A program made the translations under genes and the position numbers. This document shows, one piece after another, positions 27,578-36,520 of a stretch of DNA of 64,000 nt (within the stretch, counting starts at the first letter, position 1; every line of letters begins with the position of its first letter). The notes beneath the pieces are model-generated. The model was given only the letters and a program-made list of their open reading frames with translations. It ran no database searches and was not told the origin of the DNA. This stretch comes from Comamonadaceae bacterium. Its GTDB lineage: Bacteria; Pseudomonadota; Gammaproteobacteria; Burkholderiales; Burkholderiaceae_C. The DNA lies in NCBI GenBank assembly GCA_947476465.1, contig CANJQN010000019.1, positions 19,928 through 83,927 on the forward strand, read 5' to 3'.

Positions 27578-28963
27578 ATGACCCGCCCGCCCTTGAACCT
27601 GCCCTTGCGGATCGTCAACCCGCAGATCGAGAACCTGACACGCCCGCAGCTGCTGGCCCTGCAGGAGCGGCGCCTGGTCGCCCAGGTGCGCCGTGCCTAC
27701 GAACGCATCCCCTTCTACCGCCGGTTGTGGCCCAAGGAAGCGGCCACGCTGTCGTCGATGGCGCAGTTCCGCGAGATCATCCCTTTTCAGTCCAAGCAGG
27801 ATCTGCTGGTGGGGCAGGACCAGATGATGGTCGACCGCGTAGCCAGCCCGGGCTCTCAGGTCGTGTCTGTCCACATGACCTCGGGCACCACCGGCCTGGG
27901 ACAGGAGTCGCACCCGCTGACGCGGCTTGACGTCGAGGCCATGGGCTCGACCTGGATGTACCAGGCGCACTGGGCCGGGCTCAAACTGGGCGATGCGGTG
28001 TGCTACACCTTTGCCGTCGGCATGCAAACCGGCGGCCTGTCGAGCTTTCCCATGGCCGAACGGATGGCCTCTCGCTTCCACCAGATGGGCCCCTATTCGA
28101 CTGAGAAGAAGGCCGACTACCTGCTGCAGTACAAGCCGCACGCCTTCATCATTTCCCCGGCCTACCTGACCCGCATGCAGGCCATCTTCGAGGAGCGCGG
28201 CCTCGATCCGCACGTTGCGATGCCCCAGCTCAAGTGCATCTTCATCGCCGGCGAGAGCTACACGATCGACTGGGCACAGAGGTCCATGGCTTTTTGGGGC
28301 TGCAACTTGTCAGAGTGGTACGGCCTCATGCAAGGCGGGCTGAACCAGTGTTTTTCATGCGAGACCGGCGTCGTCGATCAGGGCCAGCGGGGACATCTGC
28401 ACGCCATGGAGCACCGCATGCTCTGCGAGATTTTGCGGCCCGGCACCAATGATCCGGTCGAGCCCGGCGAAGAGGGCGAAATGGTGACCACCAGCCTCTA
28501 CCGCGAGGCCTTCCCGGTCTTTCGTTTTCGCACCGGCGACCGGGTGCGGCGCATGGCCAGTGCGTGCCGCTGCGGGCGGCCCATGCTCAGCATCGAGGCC
28601 GGCACCGTCGCCCGCTACGACGACATGATGAAGATTCGCGGCCAGAACCTGTGGCCCGATGCGGTCGACAAGCTGGTCTTTGCCAGTGAGGCGGTGGAGG
28701 AATATGCCGGGCTGGTCTTCATGGATCCGCAGGGCCGCGAAACGGCCAAGCTGTCTCTGGAGTTTCGCCCCATGTGCGACTGGGACACCGAGACGCGGCG
28801 GCGCCACCTGGCGACGCTGGCCGATGAGATCCAGGCCAAGCTCAATGTGCGCCTGGCCATCGAGGAAGTGCCCTACCTGAGCGTGCCGCGCTTCGAGTTC
28901 AAGACCCGCCGCTGGACCGACGAGCGGCGCGCGGGGCGCAGCTTCGTCAAGTACACGACCTGA
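27578..28963 (+). CDS. Phenylacetate-CoA ligase-like (PaaK family) adenylate-forming enzyme
   Basis: 461 residues. It activates a carboxylic acid to its CoA thioester through an acyl-AMP. The AMP/phosphate loop reads VHMTSGTTGLGQESHP (about 95), followed by family motifs IFIAGESYTID, SEWYGLMQGG, FRFRTGDRV and a metal-binding-like Cys cluster ACRCGRP as in PaaK. The C-terminal domain carries the lysine region MKIRGQNLWPD. It converges with an SDR gene whose stop is one base away. Given the thiolase-fold and CoA-transferase genes downstream on the other strand, it likely primes the same pathway. Substrate unknown. Confidence 0.85.
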   Translation: MTRPPLNLPLRIVNPQIENLTRPQLLALQERRLVAQVRRAYERIPFYRRLWPKEAATLSSMAQFREIIPFQSKQDLLVGQDQMMVDRVASPGSQVVSVHMTSGTTGLGQESHPLTRLDVEAMGSTWMYQAHWAGLKLGDAVCYTFAVGMQTGGLSSFPMAERMASRFHQMGPYSTEKKADYLLQYKPHAFIISPAYLTRMQAIFEERGLDPHVAMPQLKCIFIAGESYTIDWAQRSMAFWGCNLSEWYGLMQGGLNQCFSCETGVVDQGQRGHLHAMEHRMLCEILRPGTNDPVEPGEEGEMVTTSLYREAFPVFRFRTGDRVRRMASACRCGRPMLSIEAGTVARYDDMMKIRGQNLWPDAVDKLVFASEAVEEYAGLVFMDPQGRETAKLSLEFRPMCDWDTETRRRHLATLADEIQAKLNVRLAIEEVPYLSVPRFEFKTRRWTDERRAGRSFVKYTT

Positions 28964-28964
28964 A

Positions 28965-29756
28965 TCACCACCCGCCAAAGGACAGCCCGCCGTTCACGCT
29001 GATCGTCTGGCCTGTCACCTGGCTGGACTGCGGCGACACCAGGAAAAGCGCCGCCTGCGCCACTTCGTCAGCCAAAGGCGGGCGCCCCCGCGGAAAGCGG
29101 CGGACCGCTTTTTCATAGAGCGCGGCGAGCCAGTCACCACGGCCCATGACCTTGTCAAAGGCCTCGGTCCCGGCAGTGAGGGTCAGTGCCAGGCTGTTGA
29201 CGCGGATGTCCCAGCGCGAAAACTCACGCGCCAGCGTTTTCGTCAGCATGATGGTGGCCGCCCCAAGGCTGCCATGCAGCGTCTCGCCTACGGTGGCGTG
29301 ACGGCCGGCATCGGTGCCGATCAACAGCACGCAGCCGCCGCGCTCGCGCAGGTGGGGCAGGGCGGCGCGAACCGGGAAGATGCGGTTGAGAAACTGGTGG
29401 CGGTACACCTCGGTGAAATGCGCGTCCGACACCTCGTGGAACAGCCCGGGCTTTTCGTCGACCGCGCCGCCACTGGCCACGACGATGTCCAGCCGCCCAT
29501 GCAGCGCGATGACCTGCTGTGCCATCGCGCGGGCCTGCTGCGGGTCGGCCGCATCGCCCACGACCAGCGATGCGCCGGGATGTGCCAGGCGCTCCAGGGC
29601 CAGCTGGCCGCGGCTGGCGTCGCGCCCCGCGACCACCACGTGCGCACCCGCTGAGAGCAGGGTGCGGGCAATCGCCAGACCGATGCCGGCGGTGCCGCCC
29701 GTGACCCAGGCGACCTGTCCGGTCAGATCTGTGGCGGCGGCGCCGGCGGTGGGCAT
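28965..29756 (-). CDS. SDR-family protein with degenerate catalytic motif
   Basis: 263-residue short-chain dehydrogenase/reductase fold. The cofactor motif TGGTAGIGLAIARTLL is intact near residue 18 and VASGG replaces NNAG. Where the family has Tyr-x3-Lys, this protein reads ETLHGSLGAATIMLTK, so both catalytic Tyr and Lys appear to be missing. It ends with TGQTISVNGGLSFGGW, the usual C-terminal motif. It is the last gene of the leftward CoA-thioester operon, 11 bases after the DUF35 gene. It may be a non-catalytic or altered SDR. Start at 29756 avoids overlap with DUF35. Confidence 0.83.
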   Translation of the reverse strand: MPTAGAAATDLTGQVAWVTGGTAGIGLAIARTLLSAGAHVVVAGRDASRGQLALERLAHPGASLVVGDAADPQQARAMAQQVIALHGRLDIVVASGGAVDEKPGLFHEVSDAHFTEVYRHQFLNRIFPVRAALPHLRERGGCVLLIGTDAGRHATVGETLHGSLGAATIMLTKTLAREFSRWDIRVNSLALTLTAGTEAFDKVMGRGDWLAALYEKAVRRFPRGRPPLADEVAQAALFLVSPQSSQVTGQTISVNGGLSFGGW

Positions 29757-29767
29757 GCGCAATGCGC

Positions 29768-30241
29768 CTAGGACGCCAGCACGAAATAAAAGTCGGTCAC
29801 GCGGCCCTGCGGCTGCGCCACGAACTCCACCCGCACCCGGGCGCCGGGGCGGATGCGTTCCATGGCCTGCTCGGTATCGGACAGGTCCACACCCTCGATG
29901 TAGTTGGCGATGGCTGAGTGAACCCCGTCGAGCCGCACGAAGGCCACCGCGATTGGCGGCGGACGCGAGCCCTCGAAGCCGCGCACCACGATGGTCGACG
30001 CTTCGATCACGCCCTCTGTTCCGGCTTCGACCCAACCGTCGCACTTTTCGAAACTTCGCTCGCAGAACGAGCGTGGCGGCAGATAGACCATGCCGGACTT
30101 GGAGCACCGGGTGGCCATGATCTTGCGCTGCTTGAGGCCGTCCATGAAGGCGCCGGCGACTTCGCCCAGGGCGTAGTCGTAGCGCAGTGTGACTTCTTCG
30201 GTGAGGACGGGGCCGGTTGGCTGGTTCTTGGAAGTGGACAT
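29768..30241 (-). CDS. DUF35 OB-fold acyl-CoA-associated protein
   Basis: 157 residues. An N-terminal helix leads to a rubredoxin-like zinc region (RCSKSGMVYLPPRSFCERSFEKC) in which one of the four usual cysteines is Ser, then an OB fold (GVIEASTIVVRGF to GARVRVEFV). DUF35 proteins form complexes with thiolase-fold enzymes, as in ChsH2 and the Ltp2 steroid aldolase. It starts one base after the adjacent thiolase-like gene, which fits such a complex. Its role here is inferred from that. Confidence 0.85.
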   Translation of the reverse strand: MSTSKNQPTGPVLTEEVTLRYDYALGEVAGAFMDGLKQRKIMATRCSKSGMVYLPPRSFCERSFEKCDGWVEAGTEGVIEASTIVVRGFEGSRPPPIAVAFVRLDGVHSAIANYIEGVDLSDTEQAMERIRPGARVRVEFVAQPQGRVTDFYFVLAS

Positions 30242-30242
30242 G

Positions 30243-31448
30243 TCATTGGCCCTCGAGAGCTTCATAGGGTTCGGTACTGAAGACGCTGCAGGTAAGGAAC
30301 TGGGCAATGCCGCCGACCGCGGTGGCGATTGCCTTTTGCACGCCACGCACCTGGTGGCCGCCGGCGGTGCCCATGACCTGGTTGGCCGCTTCGATGGCGC
30401 GAACCAGGCCGGCGACCGCGATCGGGTTGGTGCACAACGTGCCGCCCGAGGGGCATACGGCCACCTGGCCGCCCTCGATCTCCCAGGCGCCTTCGCGCTC
30501 GAGCACAAAGCCTGTGCCCGCGGCGCAAAAGCCCAGTTGCTCCATCTGCGTCATGCCCTGGATGCTGAACGCGTCGTAGACCTCGGCAACCTGCACCTGG
30601 TGGATGGGGTCGGTGATGCCGGCGCGCCGGAAGGCAGCGCCGCCGGCCACGCGCATCAGCTTCCAGTCGATGAAGTCGTATTCGGCTGAGGGCACGATGC
30701 GATCGCCGATCCAGTTGGAGTCGGACACCGCGCCGGTGCCGGTGATGAACGCCGGTCGCGTCTGAAACTCGCGCACCGCATCCATGTTGCCCACAATCAT
30801 CGCGGCCCCACCCGACGAGCGCGGGCAGACGTCGAACAGCTTGAAGGGGTAGGCGATCATGGGCGAGGCCATGACGTCAGCGACCGTGATGTTGCCCTTG
30901 AGGTGGGCATGCGGATTGAGCATCGCGTTGCGGCGCTGGCGCACGATCAGGCGTGCAATATCTTCCTGCTTGATGCCGTGGCGCCGCATGTAGGTGTTGG
31001 CCATCAGCGCCACCGAGGTGATGGTCTGCAGCGGCATGTCCTTCTCGTAGAAGGGGTCGAAGATCTGGTTGAGGACCTTCTGCGCGTCGGGCGTCTCGGA
31101 GATGCGCTCGGCACCGACGATCAGCACCGTGCGGTACATGCCCGAGCGCACCAGCGAATGCGCCGCCTGCACCACGGAGCCGCCGGTGGCCCCGCCGGTA
31201 TGCACCCGCATCATCGGTTTGCCGGCGCCGAAGATGTGGTCAATGGCCCAGCGGTCTGCATCGGGCACGCCCATGAAGGCGGTGGGCGCGAGCGAGAACA
31301 CGATGGCGTCGATGTCGTCGGGCGTCATGCCAGCACGGGCCATGCACCCGGCCGCAGCCTCCTGGGCCTGCTCGACGAAGGTCACCGTGGGGTGGCGCAG
31401 CTTGAAATCGGACTGGAAAGTCCCGAGGACTGCAACGGTTTCAGGCAT
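30243..31448 (-). CDS. Thiolase-fold protein of the SCPx/Ltp2 type, no nucleophilic Cys
   Basis: 401 residues with the thiolase fold. At the position of the nucleophilic cysteine it reads MRVHTGGATGGSVVQAA, so the cysteine is absent. Further on it has VAEVYDAFSIQGMTQMEQLGF, the Tyr-Asp motif of the SCPx/Ltp2 group, and CPSGGTLCTNPIAVAGLV. Ltp2-type members are retro-aldolases that cut beta-hydroxyacyl-CoA side chains with a DUF35 partner, and the adjoining DUF35 gene fits that. A true thiolytic role looks unlikely. Start MPETVAVLGTFQ at 31448 overlaps the upstream thiolase-like gene by eight bases. Confidence 0.82.
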   Translation of the reverse strand: MPETVAVLGTFQSDFKLRHPTVTFVEQAQEAAAGCMARAGMTPDDIDAIVFSLAPTAFMGVPDADRWAIDHIFGAGKPMMRVHTGGATGGSVVQAAHSLVRSGMYRTVLIVGAERISETPDAQKVLNQIFDPFYEKDMPLQTITSVALMANTYMRRHGIKQEDIARLIVRQRRNAMLNPHAHLKGNITVADVMASPMIAYPFKLFDVCPRSSGGAAMIVGNMDAVREFQTRPAFITGTGAVSDSNWIGDRIVPSAEYDFIDWKLMRVAGGAAFRRAGITDPIHQVQVAEVYDAFSIQGMTQMEQLGFCAAGTGFVLEREGAWEIEGGQVAVCPSGGTLCTNPIAVAGLVRAIEAANQVMGTAGGHQVRGVQKAIATAVGGIAQFLTCSVFSTEPYEALEGQ

Positions 31449-32547
31449 TTTCGCCTCCGACCTGTTCAAAGATCATGAACACATTGCCCTGCTGCGCATA
31501 GCCGTGGCACGAGTGGGCCGCCGCCAGGCGTGCGCCCGGCACCTGCACCGCCCCGGCCTGCCCGGCCACCTGCAGTACGGCTTCGGCCGCACCCACCAGG
31601 CCGGTGCAGAACAGCGGGTTTTGCGCGAAGGCACCACCCGAGGGGCACACGCGGGTGCGCTCGGTCAGGCCCAGGGCGCGAACATAGGCCGCCTCGTGGT
31701 AGACCGTCGGGCACTCCAGCTCCATCACGTCGACGGCGCTGGTGCCAGCCAGGCCTGCCATACGCGCGGCATGCTCCCAGGCCTTGCGGGCTGAGCGGAA
31801 CCGGGACAGCCGCTCGTGGTCGAGCCGGTAGCTGTCGGTGGCCATGCCAACGCCGGACAGCCGTGCCAATGGCCGGTGCCCGGGATGGCGCCGCAGCCAG
31901 CGCTCGGACGCCATCACCATGCAGACCGCGCCGTCGGTCAGCGGCGCGCGGTGCAGTGCGCGCAGAGGCGTGGCTTCGTAAGCCGAGTTGCGCACCGCCG
32001 CAAGATCGGGGGCCGTATGGCCCACGCCGCGCGGGTTGGCCTGGGCGCGGGCGAAGGCGTCGACCGCCAGCTGGTCGGCCTGCGCGGCGCTGACGCCGAA
32101 CTCGTGCGCCACGGCCTGCGCCAGCAGCGCGTCGGACAGCGTCAGGTTGATGCCGAAGGGCCGGGTGTAGAACGGGTCGCCGCGCAGGCGCATGACCGAC
32201 TCGACATCGGTCTTGGAGCTCTTGCACCAGCTGGCCACCATGCCGATGTCGAACTCTTCAGACTGCAGGCGCGCCGCTTCCAGGCACAGGGCGGTGGCGG
32301 CGGAGTCGGTCACCTTGATCTCGTCGACCAGGTAGGCGCCGGCCGGCATCGCCATCAGCATGCTGGAGATCGAGCGCCCGTCGAGTTCGTCGCAGGCGCC
32401 CAGCGTGACGTGGTCGAGCTCGCGGCGGGTGATGCCGGCGTTGTCGAGCGCCGCACGCGCCGTGTGGTAGACCATCTCTTCGAGACGGTGCGCCCCGGCC
32501 TGAAGGGTGGCGGGGTACGTGGCCAGGCCAAGCACATAACAGTTCAT
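31441..32547 (-). CDS. Second thiolase-fold protein, Ser in place of nucleophilic Cys
   Basis: 368-residue thiolase-fold protein. It resembles its downstream neighbour only distantly. The nucleophile segment reads EIKVTDSAATALCLEAARL, with Ser-Ala where Cys is expected. The C-terminal part keeps ELECPTVYHEAAYVRALG, CPSGGAFAQNPLFCTGL and HSCHGYAQQGNVFMI. Two unequal thiolase-fold proteins plus DUF35 suggest a heteromeric acyl-CoA lyase or aldolase. ATG at 32547 follows a GGAGGACCAC ribosome site. Confidence 0.8.
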   Translation of the reverse strand: MNCYVLGLATYPATLQAGAHRLEEMVYHTARAALDNAGITRRELDHVTLGACDELDGRSISSMLMAMPAGAYLVDEIKVTDSAATALCLEAARLQSEEFDIGMVASWCKSSKTDVESVMRLRGDPFYTRPFGINLTLSDALLAQAVAHEFGVSAAQADQLAVDAFARAQANPRGVGHTAPDLAAVRNSAYEATPLRALHRAPLTDGAVCMVMASERWLRRHPGHRPLARLSGVGMATDSYRLDHERLSRFRSARKAWEHAARMAGLAGTSAVDVMELECPTVYHEAAYVRALGLTERTRVCPSGGAFAQNPLFCTGLVGAAEAVLQVAGQAGAVQVPGARLAAAHSCHGYAQQGNVFMIFEQVGGENA

Positions 32548-32560
32548 GGCGTGGTCCTCC

Positions 32561-33565
32561 TCAGGCCGCGCGCTTGCGCGGCATCATCTCGGTGGCCAGC
32601 TGGGCGATCTGTTCCACCGAAGGATAGGACAGCTTTTCCAGGCCGGGCGTGGAAGGCTTGGGCGCGAAGGGCGCGCCCAGGCGCCGCACCGGTCCGTCGA
32701 GCGAATTGAAACGCTTCTCGCCGATGGTGGCGGCGATTTCGGAGGCCACCGAACAGGTAAGCGTGGCCTCATTGACCACCAGCACGCGGCCGGTCTTTTC
32801 GACCGATGCGAACATGATGTCCCAGTCGAGCGGCGAGACGGTGCGCGGATCGATCACCTCGGCCGAGATGCCCGCAGCCTGCAGCGTGTCGGCGGCTTCG
32901 AGCGCGCGCGACACCATCAGGCCGGTGGCGATGAGGGTCAGGTCGGAGCCCTCGCGCGCGATACGCCCCACGCCCAGGGGCACCAGCAGCTCGGGGTCGG
33001 TGGACACCGGTCCCTTGACGCCGTACAGCAGCTTGGTCTCCAGGAAGATCACCGGGTCTTGCCCCCGCAGCGCCGACTTGAGCATGCCCTTGGCATCGGC
33101 CGCCGTGGTGGGCATGGCCACGCGCAGGCCGGGGATGTGGGCGAACCAGGCCTCGAGTGACTGCGAGTGCTGCGCGGCGACGCCGCGGGTCATGCCGATG
33201 GGCGAGCGCACCACCAGCGGCACGCGGGCCTGGCCGCCGGTCATGTAGCGGATCTTGGCCGCCTGGTTGACGATCTCGTCCATGCACACGCACAGGAAGT
33301 CCGAGTACATGATCTCGGCGGCCACGGGCCCGCCGGTCATGGCCGCGCCAAGCGCGACGCCGACGATGGCCGACTCTGAGATCGGCGACTCGAACATGCG
33401 CTCGCCAAAGCGCTCGCCCATGCCCATGTGCACGCCGAAGGAGCCGCCGCCGGGCAGCAGGTCTTCGCCGATGATGATCATGCCCTGCTGACGCTCCATC
33501 TCTTCGGTGAGTGCCTCGCGCACGGCTTCGCGGTAGGTGATGTCTCTAACCTGGTGGGTGGTCAT
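32561..33565 (-). CDS. 2-oxoacid/acetoin dehydrogenase E1 beta subunit
   Basis: 334 residues. Transketolase-type pyrimidine domain at the N-terminus (TYREAVREALTEEM, IGEDLLPGGGSFGVHMGM, ESPISESAIVGVALGAAM) and the C-terminal domain (VEVIDPRTVSPLDWD) are both present. It forms the TPP-dependent heterotetramer with the alpha subunit, whose gene ends in a 4-base overlap with this start. Sequence style is that of AcoB-like acetoin or branched-chain enzymes; the substrate is not fixed. Confidence 0.88.
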   Translation of the reverse strand: MTTHQVRDITYREAVREALTEEMERQQGMIIIGEDLLPGGGSFGVHMGMGERFGERMFESPISESAIVGVALGAAMTGGPVAAEIMYSDFLCVCMDEIVNQAAKIRYMTGGQARVPLVVRSPIGMTRGVAAQHSQSLEAWFAHIPGLRVAMPTTAADAKGMLKSALRGQDPVIFLETKLLYGVKGPVSTDPELLVPLGVGRIAREGSDLTLIATGLMVSRALEAADTLQAAGISAEVIDPRTVSPLDWDIMFASVEKTGRVLVVNEATLTCSVASEIAATIGEKRFNSLDGPVRRLGAPFAPKPSTPGLEKLSYPSVEQIAQLATEMMPRKRAA

Positions 33566-34527
33566 GCGTAGACGTCCGTGGTGAGTTCTTCGTCGCCGGG
33601 GTACGGGCTGGCATCGGCAAAGCGCACGGCTTCGGTCACTTCGGCCTCGACCTGCGCCAGCAACTCGTCGCGCTGGTCCAGTTGGCCGGCGGCCAGCAGT
33701 TTGGCCTCAAGCAGGGCGATGGGGTCGGCCTTGGAACGCAAGACCTCGACGTCGGCCTTGGTGCGGTAGACCTGCGGGTCGCCCGAGGAATGGCCGTGAA
33801 AGCGCTGGGTGCGCAATTCGAGCAGAGTGGGCCCCTCGCCGCCACGGGCCCGGGCGACAGCTTTGCTGGCCTCGTGGTAGACCGCCTCGATGTCGTTGCC
33901 GTCGATGTTGATGCCGGGCATCTTGTAGGCGGCGGCGAGCGACGCGACCCGGTCAAACACCATGGTCTCGGTGGTGTGAACGTACTGGGCCAGCCCGTTG
34001 TTCTCGCACACCAGCAGCAGGGGCAGCTTCCACAGCGAGGCCATGTTCATGACCTCATGGAAGGTGCCCCGTGTCACCGCGCCGTCGCCGAAGAACACCA
34101 CCGCCACCCGGCCGTTCTTGCTGACCTTGGCGGTCAGTGCGGCGCCGGCGGCGATGGCGTAGCCCGCACCGACGATCCCGTTGGCGCCCAGCATGCCGGC
34201 GCCCACGTCGGCGATGTGCAGCGAACCGCCCTTGCCCTTGCAGTAGCCGTCGATGCGGCCGAACAGCTCGGCCATCATGCGGTCCATGCGGGCGCCCACG
34301 GCCAGGCAATGGCCGTGGCCGCGGTGCGTGGAGGCCACATAGTCGCCCCGCTCCAGTGCGGCGCAGACGCCCACCGCGCAGGACTCCTCGCCCTCGTAGC
34401 TGTGCAGGGCGCCGTAGATCTTGCCCAGCGACGATTGATAGATCGCGGCGCGCTCGAAGGCGCGGATGCGGTGCATGTCACGCCAGAACGCCACCAGCTT
34501 GGCCGGCGGCAGACTCTGTTCACTCAT
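33562..34527 (-). CDS. 2-oxoacid/acetoin dehydrogenase E1 alpha subunit
   Basis: 321 residues. The TPP-binding motif runs from GDGAVTRGTFHEVMNMA to CENNGLAQ (about 160-195), the phosphorylation-loop-like RFHGHSSGDPQVYR is near 260, and EGEESCAVGVCAAL with HRGHGHCLAVG is characteristic of the AcoA/PdhA group. It overlaps both its neighbours by four bases (ATGA), so E2, E1alpha and E1beta are translationally coupled. Confidence 0.9.
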   Translation of the reverse strand: MSEQSLPPAKLVAFWRDMHRIRAFERAAIYQSSLGKIYGALHSYEGEESCAVGVCAALERGDYVASTHRGHGHCLAVGARMDRMMAELFGRIDGYCKGKGGSLHIADVGAGMLGANGIVGAGYAIAAGAALTAKVSKNGRVAVVFFGDGAVTRGTFHEVMNMASLWKLPLLLVCENNGLAQYVHTTETMVFDRVASLAAAYKMPGINIDGNDIEAVYHEASKAVARARGGEGPTLLELRTQRFHGHSSGDPQVYRTKADVEVLRSKADPIALLEAKLLAAGQLDQRDELLAQVEAEVTEAVRFADASPYPGDEELTTDVYA

Positions 34528-35696
34528 TTGGAAACCTCCAGACGGTCGGGATGTTCGAGAAAATCGACCAGGCTGGCAAGCAACTGCGCCGCCTGCACGC
34601 CGTCATTGGCGCGGTGGTCGAACACCAGTGTCAGGCCCAGCTCACTGGCAAAGCGCACGCCGCCGCCTTGGGCCTCGCGCGCGGCGCGGTTGACGCGGCC
34701 CACGCCCAGAATGGCAACCTGCGGCGCGGCGATGATGGGCACGAAGGCGTCCACGCCCCAGCGGCCCAGCGAGCTGAGGGTGAAGGTGCCGCCCAGCATG
34801 CGCTGGCCGTCCAGGCGCCCGGCACGGGCGCTGTCGGCCAGATCCTTGATGTGCGTTTGCAGCTGCGCCACCGACAAGGTCTCGGCCTGCGGCACGACCG
34901 CGGTGACCAGGCCGTCGTCGGTGGACACCGCCACTGCCAGGTTCACGCTGCCAGCCTGCTCGAAGCCCTGTTCGATCAGCCGGCCGTTGAAGGATGGGTG
35001 GGCGGTCAGGGCCAGGGCGGTGGCCCGGGCGACGGCGGCCGTGAGGTTCAGGCCCCGCTGCAGCAGGGCATCGACATCGGCGCGCGAATGCAGGGGCACA
35101 TGCGGCACGGTCTGCCAGGAGTGCTCGGTGGCTTGCGCGATGGCCCGGCGCATGGCCGACAGGGGCTTGATGCGAACCTTGGTCCTGGGCGCGGACGGCG
35201 CCTCGGCCGGCTTGCCGCGGGCTGCCATGGCCTTCGCATGGTCGCGCACGTCGTCGCGTGTGATCATGCCGTCGTCCCCGGTGGGCGTGATGTCCTGTGG
35301 GTCGACCTTCAGTTCCTCGGCCAGGGCACGGGCGGCCGGCGAGATCACAACGCGCCCGCGGCGCGCGGGGGTGGGGGAGGCCGCGGTTGCCGCCGGCGCG
35401 GCGGCGGCTGCCGCCGCGGGCTGCGCCGGGGCCGCCGCGGCGGACTGCACCACTTCGCCAGGCGCGCCGACCTCGCCGATGACCCGGCCGACCAGCACCA
35501 CCGTACCGGCATCGGCATGGATGGCCAGCAAGACGCCGTCGGCCGGACATTCGACCTCGAAGGTGGCCTTGTCCGATTCGACCACCGCGATCGGCTCGCC
35601 CTTTTTGACGGGGTCGCCGACTTTTCGCAGCCACTCGGCGACCGTGCCTTCCTCCATGGTGTGGCCCAGGTTGGGCATACCGATCTTCCAGGTCAC
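34524..35696 (-). CDS. 2-oxoacid dehydrogenase E2 acyltransferase
   Basis: 390 residues. The N-terminal lipoyl domain has Lys43 in VVESDKATFEVE, an Ala/Pro linker of about 40 residues follows, then the peripheral subunit-binding domain (ISPAARALAEELKVDP, about 145). The catalytic domain ends with VFDHRANDGVQAAQLLASL holding the His and Asp of HxxxDG. I use the GTG at 35696 because AAGGAAC precedes it at a good distance and the lipoyl domain starts there; an ATG at 35813 would overlap the SDR gene. No E3 gene is in the window. Confidence 0.9.
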   Translation of the reverse strand: MTWKIGMPNLGHTMEEGTVAEWLRKVGDPVKKGEPIAVVESDKATFEVECPADGVLLAIHADAGTVVLVGRVIGEVGAPGEVVQSAAAAPAQPAAAAAAAPAATAASPTPARRGRVVISPAARALAEELKVDPQDITPTGDDGMITRDDVRDHAKAMAARGKPAEAPSAPRTKVRIKPLSAMRRAIAQATEHSWQTVPHVPLHSRADVDALLQRGLNLTAAVARATALALTAHPSFNGRLIEQGFEQAGSVNLAVAVSTDDGLVTAVVPQAETLSVAQLQTHIKDLADSARAGRLDGQRMLGGTFTLSSLGRWGVDAFVPIIAAPQVAILGVGRVNRAAREAQGGGVRFASELGLTLVFDHRANDGVQAAQLLASLVDFLEHPDRLEVSK

Positions 35697-35727
35697 GCTG
35701 GTTCCTTCTTGTTCTGGCTCGCTGGCC

Positions 35728-36471
35728 TCAAGAGTTCGCGGCGCCGCCGTCGATGTTGATGGTCTGGCCGGTGATGTAGCTTGCGCCGTCGCTGCAAAGG
35801 AAGGACACCACACTGGCGATCTCTTCGGATTCGCCGAAGCGGCCGAGCGGGATGGTGGACATGATGGCGGCGCCGCGGTCCTTGAACGCGTTGACGGTCA
35901 TGGGCGTGCGGATGGCATTGGGCGCCACCGCGTTGACCAGCGTATGCGGCGCGAACTGGCGCGACAGGGCCCGCGTGAGCCCCACCACGCCGGCCTTGGC
36001 GGCCGAGTACGCCACCTGCCCGGGCGAGCCGCGGCGAAAGGCGCCCGAGCTGCAGAACACCAGGCGGCCGACGGTACTGGTGTCGCGCCGCGATTGGTAG
36101 GCCACGGCCAGGTCGTAGGCGTTGTGCAGGTTCGATGACATGGCGCGGTCGTAGACGCTGTGGTCATCGGGGTCGAGCGGGTCGGGCTCGTAAATGCCGG
36201 CCATGTGGATCAGCCCGTAGATGGGCTTGCCGGCCGCGTCCAGGCAGGCCGCCGCCTCGGCGGGTGTGGCCAGCTTGGACACATGTGACTTCAGGTGCGC
36301 GCCGCCGCCCAGGCTGGCGACCGCATCGTCCAGGCGCTTGGCATCGACATCCATCAGCAAGACATGGCCGCCGGCGTCGAGCAGCTGGCGCGCACAGGCG
36401 CGCCCGATGCCGCCGGCGCCTCCGGTGATGACGAATTGCCGGCCTTCGATGCCGCCGAACGTGATGCCCAT
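35728..36471 (-). CDS. SDR-family oxidoreductase
   Basis: 247 residues with a complete SDR set: VITGGAGGIGRACARQLL near residue 14, HMAGIY in place of NNAG, Ser in VFCSSGAFR, and YSAAK for Tyr-x3-Lys, then TGQTINIDGG near the end. It starts 32 bases upstream of the E2 gene. Beside acetoin-type dehydrogenase genes it could reduce diacetyl/acetoin or oxidise a beta-hydroxyacyl intermediate; neither can be decided from sequence. A five-copy AGGTC repeat lies just upstream of its start. Confidence 0.85.
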   Translation of the reverse strand: MGITFGGIEGRQFVITGGAGGIGRACARQLLDAGGHVLLMDVDAKRLDDAVASLGGGAHLKSHVSKLATPAEAAACLDAAGKPIYGLIHMAGIYEPDPLDPDDHSVYDRAMSSNLHNAYDLAVAYQSRRDTSTVGRLVFCSSGAFRRGSPGQVAYSAAKAGVVGLTRALSRQFAPHTLVNAVAPNAIRTPMTVNAFKDRGAAIMSTIPLGRFGESEEIASVVSFLCSDGASYITGQTINIDGGAANS

Positions 36472-36520
36472 GGCTGTTTCCTTGCTTGTCTGGTTACCCG
36501 CAACAGGTGGGGTGGGTTTC

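Noticed and set aside
27353..28213. 286-residue minus-strand frame
   Set aside because: Antisense to the PaaK-like ligase.
33682..36138. 818-residue plus-strand frame
   Set aside because: Antisense to the E1/E2/SDR genes, which carry clear catalytic motifs.
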